Below, piece after piece: positions 24,471 to 32,252 of a stretch of DNA of 64,000 bases (position 1 is its first letter; each line of letters starts with the position of its first letter). The position numbers and the translations under genes were made by a program. The notes beneath the pieces were generated by a model. It did not search any database and was not told the origin of the DNA. It saw only the letters and a list, made by a program, of their open reading frames with translations. Location: the NCBI RefSeq assembly GCF_040605635.1, contig NZ_JBEXDG010000057.1, positions 9,118 through 73,117 on the forward strand, written 5' to 3'. The stretch is from Dactylosporangium sp040605635. GTDB taxonomy: Bacteria > Actinomycetota > Actinomycetes > Mycobacteriales > Micromonosporaceae.

Positions 24471-24915
24471 AGTGGATCGCTCGGTCCGGGCCTCGGATGG
24501 CCGGGAAAACCCCTAGCCACAGCACAGACGCTAACCGCTGCAAGCAAAATCCACTAGATCGAGTCGCCGATTGCCCGCCTTGTGAGGTACGCCCGTCCTC
24601 TTACACGCTCCGCGAAGAGCCCACCACGCAGCGAATACACCCATCCGGCCGGGAGTTGCCATGATCCGGAAGACTTCATGTCGCCCTGACAGCACAAAGT
24701 CTTCCGGATCACGGAAAAGGGAGGCACCGCGGCGGCCGGCCACGGGGATGGTGCGCGGCTGCGCGGGAAGCTGCCGCGCGCCCCTGCGCGCTGGCAGTGC
24801 GCCGCGCAGCGGCGCATTGGGGGGCTCCGGGGGTGAGAATCCCCCCGGCGGGACCCGCGCGAAGCGTGGGGCAGCTAGTGACAGTGCGAAGGCGTGTGAA
24901 CGAGCGCCAGCTCGT
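24471..24915. other. Gene-free interval between phoH2 and the prenyl synthase
   Basis: 445 bases. The 24471-24660 part is less GC-rich than its surroundings and is the upstream, presumably promoter, region of phoH2. A 52-bp dispersed hairpin lies at 24661-24712. The remaining part, up to the terminator stem at 24891-24924, contains GC-rich low-complexity sequence with GCGCGC and GGGGG runs. I see no gene. Confidence 0.65.
24661..24712. repeat. 52-bp dispersed hairpin element, copy B
   Basis: Arms ATGATCCGGAAGACTTCATG and CACAAAGTCTTCCGGATCAC around a 12-base loop starting TCGCC. It is nearly identical to copy C at 63813 and similar to copy A at 3873. It is located between the 3' end of the prenyl synthase gene and the 5' region of phoH2. 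Confidence 0.85.
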
Positions 24916-24924
24916 TCACACGCC
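24891..24924 (-). terminator. Hairpin terminator-like stem at the end of the prenyl synthase gene
   Basis: A perfect 15-bp stem (GGCGTGTGAACGAGC pairing with 24910-24924) with a 4-base loop. The distal arm contains the UppS-like stop codon, so the stem begins inside the coding region. No T-run follows, which is common for actinobacterial terminators. Confidence 0.7.
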
Positions 24925-25716
24925 GTAGCGGCGCTGGCGGTTGGCGTAGGAGCGCAGCGCGCGGAGGAAGTCGACGCGGCGGAAGCTGGGCCAGTGCACG
25001 TCGCAGAAGTAGAACTCCGAGTGGGCGCTCTGCCAGAGCAGGAAGCCGGAGAGACGCTGCTCGCCGCTGGTCCGGATCACCAGGTCGGGGTCGGGGAGGC
25101 CGCGGGTGTACAGGTGGTCGGAGATGTGGTCGACGTCGAGGATCTCGGCGAGCTCCTCGATCGACGTGCCGGCCTTGGCGTGCTCGTGGAGCAGGGAGCG
25201 CACGGCGTCGGCGATCTCGCGGCGGCCGCCGTAGCCGACGGCGAGGCTGACCTTGGCGCCGCCGGCGCGGTTGACGGTGCGCTCCTCGGCGGCCTTCAGG
25301 GACTGGGCGCTGGCGGTCGGCAGGAGGTCCAGGGCGCCGACCATGCGCAGCTGCCAGGGGTTGCCCTCGTCGGCGAGCTCGGCCGCCAGGTTCTCGATGA
25401 TCTGCAGCAGCGGGTCGAGCTCGGCGGACGGGCGGGAGAGGTTGTCGGTGGACAGCAGCCACAGCGTGACGTGCGACACCGTGGCGCCGTCGCACCAGCG
25501 GAGGAGCTCCTTGATCCGCTCGGCGCCGACGCGGTGGCCGTCGTTGGGATCGACGTAGCCCATCTCGCGCGCCCAGCGCCGGTTGCCGTCGACGATGACC
25601 CCGACGTGTCGCGGCTGAGGTTTGCCGTGCAGCCGTCGGGCGAGACGCTTCTCGTACAACGAATACACCACGTCACGCAGGCCCACGGTCGAGAAGAGTA
25701 GCGACCTACCGGGCAA
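24916..25716 (-). CDS. Short-chain Z-isoprenyl diphosphate synthase (UppS family, Rv1086-like)
   Basis: 266 residues; a GTG at 25686 giving VGLRDVVYSLYEKRL is a credible shorter start. The cis-prenyltransferase core is complete: VGVIVDGNRRWAREMGY with the catalytic Asp, GAERIKELLRWCD, VTLWLLSTDNL, VAVGYGGRREI-like AVGYGGRREIADAV, and PDLVIRTSGEQRLSGFLLWQSAHSEFYF. The overall pattern, including LYEKRLARRL at the N-terminus and RRYGV at the end, resembles the mycobacterial Z,E-farnesyl diphosphate synthase more than the decaprenyl enzyme. It would supply precursor for the polyprenyl-phosphate carrier. Confidence 0.9.
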   Translation of the reverse strand: MPGRSLLFSTVGLRDVVYSLYEKRLARRLHGKPQPRHVGVIVDGNRRWAREMGYVDPNDGHRVGAERIKELLRWCDGATVSHVTLWLLSTDNLSRPSAELDPLLQIIENLAAELADEGNPWQLRMVGALDLLPTASAQSLKAAEERTVNRAGGAKVSLAVGYGGRREIADAVRSLLHEHAKAGTSIEELAEILDVDHISDHLYTRGLPDPDLVIRTSGEQRLSGFLLWQSAHSEFYFCDVHWPSFRRVDFLRALRSYANRQRRYGV

Positions 25717-25804
25717 AGCGACACCGTCAGCCGTGCACCGGACAGTGCTGAACGGCGGGTGGGAGGGCGGCCGATCTCCCGACTGACCGGCCGCCGACCA
25801 GGGG

Positions 25805-27631
25805 TTATGCGCTGCCGAGGCGGGCCTTCAGCGCGTCGAGCTCGGCCCAGAGCACGCTGGGCAGTTTGTCGCCGAACCGCTCGAACCACTCGACCACCTG
25901 GGGGATCTCCTGCCGCCATTCGTCGGCGTCGACACGCAGAGCGAGCGCCAGGTCCTCGGCCGTCAGGTCGAGGCCGGTGACGTCGAGCGCGCCGGGCGCG
26001 GGCACCCGGCCGATCGGGGTCTCCACGGCGGCGGCGGTGCCTTCGATGCGCTCGACGACCCACTTGAGCACGCGGGCGTTCTCGCCGAAGCCGGGCCACA
26101 GGAAGCGGCCGTCGTCGCCGCGGCGGAACCAGTTGACGTAGAAGATCTGCGGCAGCTGAGCGGCGCCGTTCGGAGCGCCCTTGGCCATCTCGAGCCAGTG
26201 GGCGAAGTAGTCGCCGGCGTTGTAGCCGATGAAGGGCAGCATGGCCATCGGGTCGCGGCGCACGACGCCGACCTTGCCGGCGGCCGCGGCGGTGGTCTCG
26301 CTGGACAGGGTGGCGCCGAGGTAGACGCCGTGCACCCAGTCGCGGGCCTCGGTCACCAGCGGGATCGTGGTCTTGCGGCGGCCGCCGAAGAGGATCGCGT
26401 CGATCGGGACGCCGCGCGGGTCGGCGTATTCGTCGGCGAGGATCGGGCACTGCTCGATCGGCGTGCAGAAGCGCGAGTTCGGGTGCGACGACGGCTCGTC
26501 GGAGCCGGGGGTCCAGTCGCGGCCCTTCCAGTCGGTGAGGTGCGCCGGCGGCTCGCCCATGCCTTCCCACCAGATGTCGCCGTCGTCGGTCATCGCGACG
26601 TTGGTGAAGACCGAGTTGCCCTTCGCGAGGGTCCGCATCGCGTTGGGGTTCGTCTTCCAGTCGGTGCCGGGCGCGACGCCGAACAGCCCGAACTCGGGGT
26701 TGACCGCGTAGAGGCGGCCGTCCTCGCCGAAGCGCATCCAGGCGATGTCGTCGCCGAGGGTCTCGACCTTCCAGCCGGGGATGGTCGGCTCCAGCATCGC
26801 GAGGTTGGTCTTGCCGCAGGCGCTCGGGAACGCGGCGGCGACGTACTTCACCTGGCCGGTCGGGCCGGTCAGCTTCAGGATGAGCATGTGCTCGGCGAGC
26901 CAGCCCTCGTCGCGGCCCATGACGCTGGCGATGCGCAGCGAGAAGCACTTCTTGCCCAGCAGCGAGTTGCCGCCGTAGCCGGACCCGTAGCTCCAGATCT
27001 CCCTGGTGTCGGGGAAGTGGGAGATGTACTTGGTGTCGCTGCAGGGCCACGCGACGTCGTCCTGGCCGGGGGCGAGGGGCGCGCCGACGGAGTGCAGGCA
27101 GGGCACGAACGGCGCGTCGTCGCCCATCCGGTCGAGCACGTCCGCGCCCATCCGGGTCATGATCCGCATGGAGGCGACCACGTACGGCGAGTCGGTCAGC
27201 TCGACGCCGAACATCGGCTGCTCGGCGGTCAGCGGGCCCATGCAGAACGGCACCACGTACATCGTGCGGCCGCGCATCGAGCCGTCGTACAGCTCGGTCA
27301 TCACCCGCTTCATCTCCGCGGGCGCCATCCAGTTGTTGGTCGGGCCCGCGTCGGCCTCGTCGGCGGAGCAGATGAACGTGCGCTCCTCGACGCGGGCGAC
27401 GTCGGAGGGGTCGGTGCGGGCCCAGAACGAGTTGGGCTTCTGCCGCAGCCGCACCAGCACCTGCTTGTCGACCAGCTCGTCGGTGATGCGGCGCCACTCA
27501 CCCTCGGAGCCGTCGCACCACACGACGCGCTCGGGGCCGGTGAGCTCGGCGACCTCGCGGACCCACGCGAGCAGCTTGGAATGTTCGGTGGGGGCCTGAT
27601 CGAGACCGGGGACGGTGACCGGTGCGGACAT
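25805..27631 (-). CDS. pckG: Phosphoenolpyruvate carboxykinase (GTP)
   Basis: 608 residues, the usual length of the GTP-dependent enzyme. Motifs include the substrate-binding YGGNSLLGKKCFSLRIAS, the nucleotide P-loop FPSACGKTNLAML, metal-binding GDDIAWMRFGEDG and the guanine-site NWFRRGDDGRFLWPGFGEN. It converts oxaloacetate and GTP to PEP, the first committed gluconeogenic step. A GAGGAG ribosome-binding site precedes the ATG. It is divergent from the GtrA gene with about 290 bases between them. Confidence 0.97.
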   Translation of the reverse strand: MSAPVTVPGLDQAPTEHSKLLAWVREVAELTGPERVVWCDGSEGEWRRITDELVDKQVLVRLRQKPNSFWARTDPSDVARVEERTFICSADEADAGPTNNWMAPAEMKRVMTELYDGSMRGRTMYVVPFCMGPLTAEQPMFGVELTDSPYVVASMRIMTRMGADVLDRMGDDAPFVPCLHSVGAPLAPGQDDVAWPCSDTKYISHFPDTREIWSYGSGYGGNSLLGKKCFSLRIASVMGRDEGWLAEHMLILKLTGPTGQVKYVAAAFPSACGKTNLAMLEPTIPGWKVETLGDDIAWMRFGEDGRLYAVNPEFGLFGVAPGTDWKTNPNAMRTLAKGNSVFTNVAMTDDGDIWWEGMGEPPAHLTDWKGRDWTPGSDEPSSHPNSRFCTPIEQCPILADEYADPRGVPIDAILFGGRRKTTIPLVTEARDWVHGVYLGATLSSETTAAAAGKVGVVRRDPMAMLPFIGYNAGDYFAHWLEMAKGAPNGAAQLPQIFYVNWFRRGDDGRFLWPGFGENARVLKWVVERIEGTAAAVETPIGRVPAPGALDVTGLDLTAEDLALALRVDADEWRQEIPQVVEWFERFGDKLPSVLWAELDALKARLGSA

Positions 27632-27909
27632 GTTGGGGATCTCCTCAGTGGTCGGCGTTGACCTGGTCGTACATATGGCAAAGCACGGCGCGCGATGGTG
27701 CGAGCGGCCGTGGCGACGGTGAACTGATTTCTCTCAGCCTAAACCGGCAGGCCGGGCCGGGCAGCGCGAGAGCTTGTGAAACCTTGCACAAAGGGCCGGA
27801 GAATCTCGCGGCCGTTCGCAGAAACGCGCGTGAACTTTTCGTCAACCGAGCATCAACGCGCAAAGCATGTGGTCTGCGGCAGTTGTGCCCGCTGAGGCCA
27901 CCGGTGCCG

Positions 27910-27915
27910 TACCCT
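27910..27915 (+). promoter_or_regulatory. Candidate -10 element for a leaderless GtrA transcript
   Basis: TACCCT fits TANNNT and ends seven bases before the GTG start at 27923. This spacing would place transcription initiation at the start codon. No ribosome-binding site is visible. Confidence 0.45.
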
Positions 27916-27922
27916 CTGCGAC

Positions 27923-28417
27923 GTGACGGAACTGCAGTCGGTGTCGACCGTGCCCGGCCCAGGTGGCCTGCGCGGGCTGGTCGCGCGCTTCGAGCACCTG
28001 GTCCGCGAGCTGGGCAAGTTCGGCACGGTCGGGATCGTCGCGTTCGTCGTCGACGTGGCCATCTTCAACGTGCTGCTCTTCACCGGCACGCCGACGCTCA
28101 TCGCGAAGACGATCTCCACGGTGGTCGCCGCGACGGTCGCGTTCATCGGCAACCGGTTCTGGACCTGGCGGGACCGCGAGCGCACCAACCTGCGCCGCGA
28201 GTACAGCCTCTACTTCCTGTTCAACCTGGTCGGCCTGATCATCGGCCTGGCCTGCCTGTGGGCCAGCCACTACGGCCTGGGCTCGGTGTGGCCGTTCTTC
28301 CAGGGCAAGCTCGCCGACAACATCGCGGCCAACGTGGTCGGCATGGCGTTCGGAACCCTGTTCCGGTTCTGGTCCTACCGCAACATCGTGTTCCGCAAGG
28401 CCGCCGAGCCGGACTAG
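27923..28417 (+). CDS. GtrA family membrane protein, copy 1
   Basis: 164 residues with four membrane helices and the GtrA signature KFGTVGIVAFVVDVAIFNVLL, TVVAATVAFIGNRFWTWRDR and FRFWSYRNIVFR. GtrA proteins are small flippase-like or glycan-lipid-associated membrane proteins in polysaccharide or arabinogalactan assembly. The GTG start lacks a ribosome-binding site and is probably leaderless. A second GtrA gene follows on the same strand. Confidence 0.9.
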   Translation: MTELQSVSTVPGPGGLRGLVARFEHLVRELGKFGTVGIVAFVVDVAIFNVLLFTGTPTLIAKTISTVVAATVAFIGNRFWTWRDRERTNLRREYSLYFLFNLVGLIIGLACLWASHYGLGSVWPFFQGKLADNIAANVVGMAFGTLFRFWSYRNIVFRKAAEPD

Positions 28418-28539
28418 GCTCGTTCAAACGAAGCGGCAGGTAACGACCTGGTTGCGCAGTGGTCAAGATGCGGGTGAGCTGGCCCGCATCCCGCGATGTA
28501 TCCGGGGCGCTGCTTGGCGACCTACCGTAAGGTTGCACG

Positions 28540-29166
28540 GTGCGCCTAGCCAGCTACCTCCGCGACCGGTTCGTCCCCGAGCGGCACCGCTCGCTCGCCA
28601 CCGAACTGTTCAAGTTCCTGGCGGTCGGCGGGATCAACACGATCATCGACTTCGCGGTGCTCAACCTGCTGCTGTCGATCGGCCCGCTCAAGGCGAAGAT
28701 CGCCGCGGCCGTCGTCGCGACGACCGCGTCCTACTTCCTCAACCGGCAGTGGACCTATGGTCAGAGCGACCGCAAGAGCATGCGGCGCGAATACACGCTG
28801 TTCTTCGCGCTCAACGGCGTCGGCCTGCTGATCCAGGCCTCCGTGCTCGCCGTGGCGAAATACGGGCTGGGCTTCAGCGAGACCAACAGCGGCGACCGGC
28901 TGGCGTTCAACATCGCCAGCGCCCTGGGCATCGGCATCGCGATGGTCTTCCGCTTCTGGGCCTACCGCACGTTCGTGTTCACGGCCCCGGCGACCGGCTC
29001 CGACCCGCAGGCCATCGCGGACGCCGAGCTGGAGGCGGAGGTCGAGGCCCTGGAGGTGGCGCTGACCGAGGTCGCCGTCGCCCCCGTGCCGCGGCACTCC
29101 CACGACGACGACCCGGCCGGCGAGCTGACCCTCGACGAGCTCGAGTCCCCCGCCGGCCACCGCTAG
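28540..29166 (+). CDS. GtrA family membrane protein, copy 2
   Basis: 208 residues with the same four-helix core (KFLAVGGINTIIDFAVLNLLL, VVATTASYFLNRQWTY, FRFWAYRTFVF) plus a cytoplasmic acidic tail of about 55 residues rich in Glu, Asp and His that copy 1 lacks. A TAAGGT element lies six bases before the GTG, so it may also be leaderless and have its own promoter in the 122-base gap. Similar organisation suggests gene duplication followed by divergence. Confidence 0.9.
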   Translation: MRLASYLRDRFVPERHRSLATELFKFLAVGGINTIIDFAVLNLLLSIGPLKAKIAAAVVATTASYFLNRQWTYGQSDRKSMRREYTLFFALNGVGLLIQASVLAVAKYGLGFSETNSGDRLAFNIASALGIGIAMVFRFWAYRTFVFTAPATGSDPQAIADAELEAEVEALEVALTEVAVAPVPRHSHDDDPAGELTLDELESPAGHR

Positions 29167-29173
29167 GTCAGGA

Positions 29174-29722
29174 TCAGGACACCGCGTCGTTCTTGATCTC
29201 GTCGACGAGCGCCTGACGGTCGTCGTCGCCGAAGGTGTGCTTCTGCCGGTCAGCGTCGACCAGCTCGTAGAGCATGCTCTGGGTCTTCTCCACCTGCGGG
29301 ATGTCGGACAGCTGGACCTGGCCCCGCTCGCCGGCCGACTCGATGGTGAGCGTGCCGCAGCCGAGCATCCGCTCGAAGAGCGAGTGCTCGAACGACACGT
29401 CGTTGACCCGGCCCAGCGGGATGTCCCGGCCACTGCGTGAGAACACGCCGCTGCGCATGATCACCCGCTCGTTGGTGAAGACGTAGTGCGTGGTCTTCCA
29501 CTTGATCCACGGCCACACGGTGACCACCAGCACGATCACCAGGCCGACGCCGGCCGCGATCAGCGTGCCGATCGTGCCCACGCCCGTGAACAGGGAGATG
29601 ACCACGACCACGGCGGCGGTGAGGACGAACCACAGCGCCGGCAGGAACAGCGCCTTCCAGTGGGGGTGCAGGTGCAGCACCACCTGCTCGTCCTTGGTCA
29701 GGACGCTTTCCGGGAACCCCAC
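29174..29722 (-). CDS. Bacterial PH (DUF304/bPH2) domain membrane protein
   Basis: 182 residues. Two membrane helices (about 24-75) are followed by a bPH2 domain with THYVFTNERVIMRSGVFSRSGRDIPLGRVNDVSF and GCGTLTIESAGE. A strong GAGGAGG ribosome-binding site precedes the GTG. Members are membrane-associated proteins of mostly unknown role. The gene converges with GtrA copy 2 with only seven bases between stops and precedes birA on the same strand. Confidence 0.9.
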   Translation of the reverse strand: MGFPESVLTKDEQVVLHLHPHWKALFLPALWFVLTAAVVVVISLFTGVGTIGTLIAAGVGLVIVLVVTVWPWIKWKTTHYVFTNERVIMRSGVFSRSGRDIPLGRVNDVSFEHSLFERMLGCGTLTIESAGERGQVQLSDIPQVEKTQSMLYELVDADRQKHTFGDDDRQALVDEIKNDAVS

Positions 29723-29788
29723 GCCAACCTCCTCGTTCGTGAATGTCGAGGTGAGGCTAGACCCAACAGGCGCGGGCCCGACATTGGC

Positions 29789-30607
29789 CTATCCGGTCGT
29801 CTCGGCGCGGACGTGCACCACGTCGCCGGCCGCGACCGTGTGCACGGCGCCCTCAGGGTCCGTGACCTGCAGCCGGCCGTCGGTGTCGACGCCGGAGGCG
29901 ACGCCGGTCAGCGCCTGCCCGCCGGGCAGCTCGACCCGGACCCGCCGGCCGATCGTGCCGCAGTGGAAGAGGTACGCCTCCCGCACGCCCGAGTCGTCGC
30001 CGGCCTGCCACTGCCCGTACACCTCCTGGAACGACCGCAGCAGGGCGCGCAGCAGAGGATCGCGGTCGGCACTGGCGGCCCCGGCGAGCGCGAGGGACGT
30101 CGCGTCGGGGCGGGGCAGCTCGTGCTCGCGCAGCGTGGTGTTGAGCCCGATGCCGACCACGACGGCGCCGTCACCGACCCCCTCGGCCAGGATGCCGGCG
30201 GTCTTGCGGTCGCCCTGGAGCAGCAGGTCGTTCGGCCACTTCAGGTAGGCGTCGAGCCGGGCCACCCGGCGCACCGCCTCGGCGAGCGCCACCCCCGTCA
30301 GCAGCGGCAGCCAGCCCCAGCGGGGCATCGGCACCGAGGGGCGCAACAGGATGCTCAGCGCCAGCCCGGCCCGCGGCGGCGACTGCCACTGCCGGCCCAG
30401 CCGGCCACGCCCGGCGGTCTGCCGCTCGGCGACGATGACGAGGCCCTCCGCGGCACCGGCCCGGGCGGCCTCGGCGGCGTCGGCGTTGGTCGAGCCGGTC
30501 TCCTCGACCACGCGCAGGTCCGTCCAGAAACCACCGGGGACGACCAGCGCACGCCGGAGCGCGGCCGCACGCAGCGGGGGCCGCTCCAGGTCGGTGTAAA
30601 TGTTCAC
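29789..30607 (-). CDS. birA: Biotin--[acetyl-CoA-carboxylase] ligase
   Basis: 272 residues from the GTG at 30607 (VNIYTDLERPPLRAAAL). Contains the biotinyl-AMP motif GRGRLGRQWQSPP, KWPNDLLLQGDRKTAGILAE and a C-terminal SH3-like domain. It lacks the N-terminal DNA-binding domain of E. coli BirA, so it is the non-regulatory class. It attaches biotin to the lysine of the carboxylase alpha chain encoded at 42541. It is divergent from accD with 28 bases between starts. Confidence 0.95.
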   Translation of the reverse strand: MNIYTDLERPPLRAAALRRALVVPGGFWTDLRVVEETGSTNADAAEAARAGAAEGLVIVAERQTAGRGRLGRQWQSPPRAGLALSILLRPSVPMPRWGWLPLLTGVALAEAVRRVARLDAYLKWPNDLLLQGDRKTAGILAEGVGDGAVVVGIGLNTTLREHELPRPDATSLALAGAASADRDPLLRALLRSFQEVYGQWQAGDDSGVREAYLFHCGTIGRRVRVELPGGQALTGVASGVDTDGRLQVTDPEGAVHTVAAGDVVHVRAETTG

Positions 30608-30635
30608 AGGTCGACCGTATCCCCGCGCGATTACG

Positions 30636-32231
30636 ATGCCGAACGTGACCATTGAGCAGGCTGGTGTCGACGCTGACATCCACACGACCGCGGGGAAGCT
30701 CGCCGATCTGGGCCGGCGCACCGACGAGGCCGTGCACGCGGGTTCGGCCCGGGCCGTGGAGAAACAGCACGCCAGGGGCAAGAAGACCGCCCGGGAGCGG
30801 ATCGAGCTGCTGCTGGACCCCGGCTCGTTCGTCGAGCTCGACGAGCTCGCCCGGCACCGGTCGACGAACTTCGGCATGGAGCGGTCCCGGCCGTACGGCG
30901 ACGGCGTCGTCACCGGGTACGGCACCGTCGACGGCCGCCAGGTCTGCGTCTTCGCGCAGGACTTCACGATCTTCGGCGGCAGCCTCGGCGAGGTGTTCGG
31001 CGAGAAGATCGTGAAGGTCATGGACCTGGCGATGAAGATCGGCTGTCCGGTGGTCGGGATCAACGACTCCGGCGGCGCGCGCATCCAGGAGGGCGTCGTC
31101 TCGCTCGGCCTGTACGGCGAGATCTTCTTCCGCAACGTCCGGGCGTCCGGCGTGATCCCGCAGATCTCGCTGATCATGGGCCCGTGCGCGGGCGGGGCGG
31201 TCTACTCCCCCGCGGTCACCGACTTCACCGTGATGGTCGACCAGACCTCGCACATGTTCATCACCGGCCCCGACGTGATCAAGACGGTGACCGGCGAGGA
31301 CGTCGAGTTCGAGGAGCTGGGCGGGGCGCGCACGCACAACACCAAGTCGGGCAACGCGCACTACCTCGCCACCGACGAGGACGACGCGATCGAATACGTG
31401 AAGGCGCTGCTGTCCTACCTGCCGTCCAACAACATGGACGACGTGCCGGTCGTGCCGCTCCCGGCGGTGCTGGAGGCGACCGACGAGGACCTGGCGCTGG
31501 ACACCGTCATCCCGGACTCGGCGAACCAGCCGTACGACATGCACACCGTCATCGAGTCGGTCGTCGAGGACTTCCTCGAGGTGCAGCCGCTGTTCGCGCA
31601 GAACATCCTGATCGGCTTCGGCCGGGTCGAGGGCCACCCGGTCGGCGTCGTGGCCAACCAGCCGATGCACTTCGCCGGCTGCCTGGACATCGACGCGTCG
31701 GAGAAGGCGGCGCGCTTCGTGCGCACCTGCGACGCGTTCAACATCCCGATCCTCACGTTCGTCGACGTGCCCGGCTTCCTGCCCGGCGCCAGCCAGGAGT
31801 GGGACGGCATCATCCGGCGCGGCGCGAAGCTCATCTACGCCTACGCCGAGGCCACCGTCCCGAAGGTCACCGTCATCACCCGCAAGGCGTACGGCGGCGC
31901 GTACGACGTCATGGGCTCCAAGCACCTCGGCGCCGACCTGAACTTCGCCTGGCCGACGGCGCAGATCGCCGTCATGGGTGCGCAGGGTGCCGTCAACATC
32001 CTGTACCGGCAGGAGCTGCGCGACGCGAAGGACCCGGCCGGCATGCGGGCCGAGCTGATCCGCGAGTACGAGGACACCCTGGCCAACCCGTACGTGGCGG
32101 CCGAGCGCGGCTACATCGACGGGGTCATCGCGCCGTCGGCCACCCGGGTGGAGATCGTGCGGGCACTGCGGCTGCTGCGCACCAAGCGGGAGACCCTGCC
32201 GCCGAAGAAGCACGGCAACATCCCGCTGTAG
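30636..32231 (+). CDS. Acyl-CoA carboxylase carboxyltransferase (beta) subunit, AccD5/PccB type
   Basis: 531 residues starting MPNVTIEQAG. Both carboxyltransferase halves are clear: KKTARERIELLLDPGSFVELDELA, GGSLGEVFGEKIVKVMDLA, GINDSGGARIQEGV and MGPCAGGAVYSPA in the N-half, and VDVPGFLPGASQEW, RKAYGGAYDVMGSKHLGAD and MGAQGAVNILYR in the C-half. The C-terminus THGNIPL-like (KKHGNIPL) is the usual end for this family. It carboxylates propionyl- or acetyl-CoA with the biotinylated alpha chain. The epsilon subunit gene lies 4.2 kb away, separated by two leftward genes. Confidence 0.95.
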   Translation: MPNVTIEQAGVDADIHTTAGKLADLGRRTDEAVHAGSARAVEKQHARGKKTARERIELLLDPGSFVELDELARHRSTNFGMERSRPYGDGVVTGYGTVDGRQVCVFAQDFTIFGGSLGEVFGEKIVKVMDLAMKIGCPVVGINDSGGARIQEGVVSLGLYGEIFFRNVRASGVIPQISLIMGPCAGGAVYSPAVTDFTVMVDQTSHMFITGPDVIKTVTGEDVEFEELGGARTHNTKSGNAHYLATDEDDAIEYVKALLSYLPSNNMDDVPVVPLPAVLEATDEDLALDTVIPDSANQPYDMHTVIESVVEDFLEVQPLFAQNILIGFGRVEGHPVGVVANQPMHFAGCLDIDASEKAARFVRTCDAFNIPILTFVDVPGFLPGASQEWDGIIRRGAKLIYAYAEATVPKVTVITRKAYGGAYDVMGSKHLGADLNFAWPTAQIAVMGAQGAVNILYRQELRDAKDPAGMRAELIREYEDTLANPYVAAERGYIDGVIAPSATRVEIVRALRLLRTKRETLPPKKHGNIPL

Positions 32232-32252
32232 GGCTTTCAGGGCCTCAGGGCT

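Noticed and set aside
24543..24817. Short leftward frames near the phoH2 upstream region
   Set aside because: They span the 52-bp hairpin and have no ribosome-binding site or family similarity.
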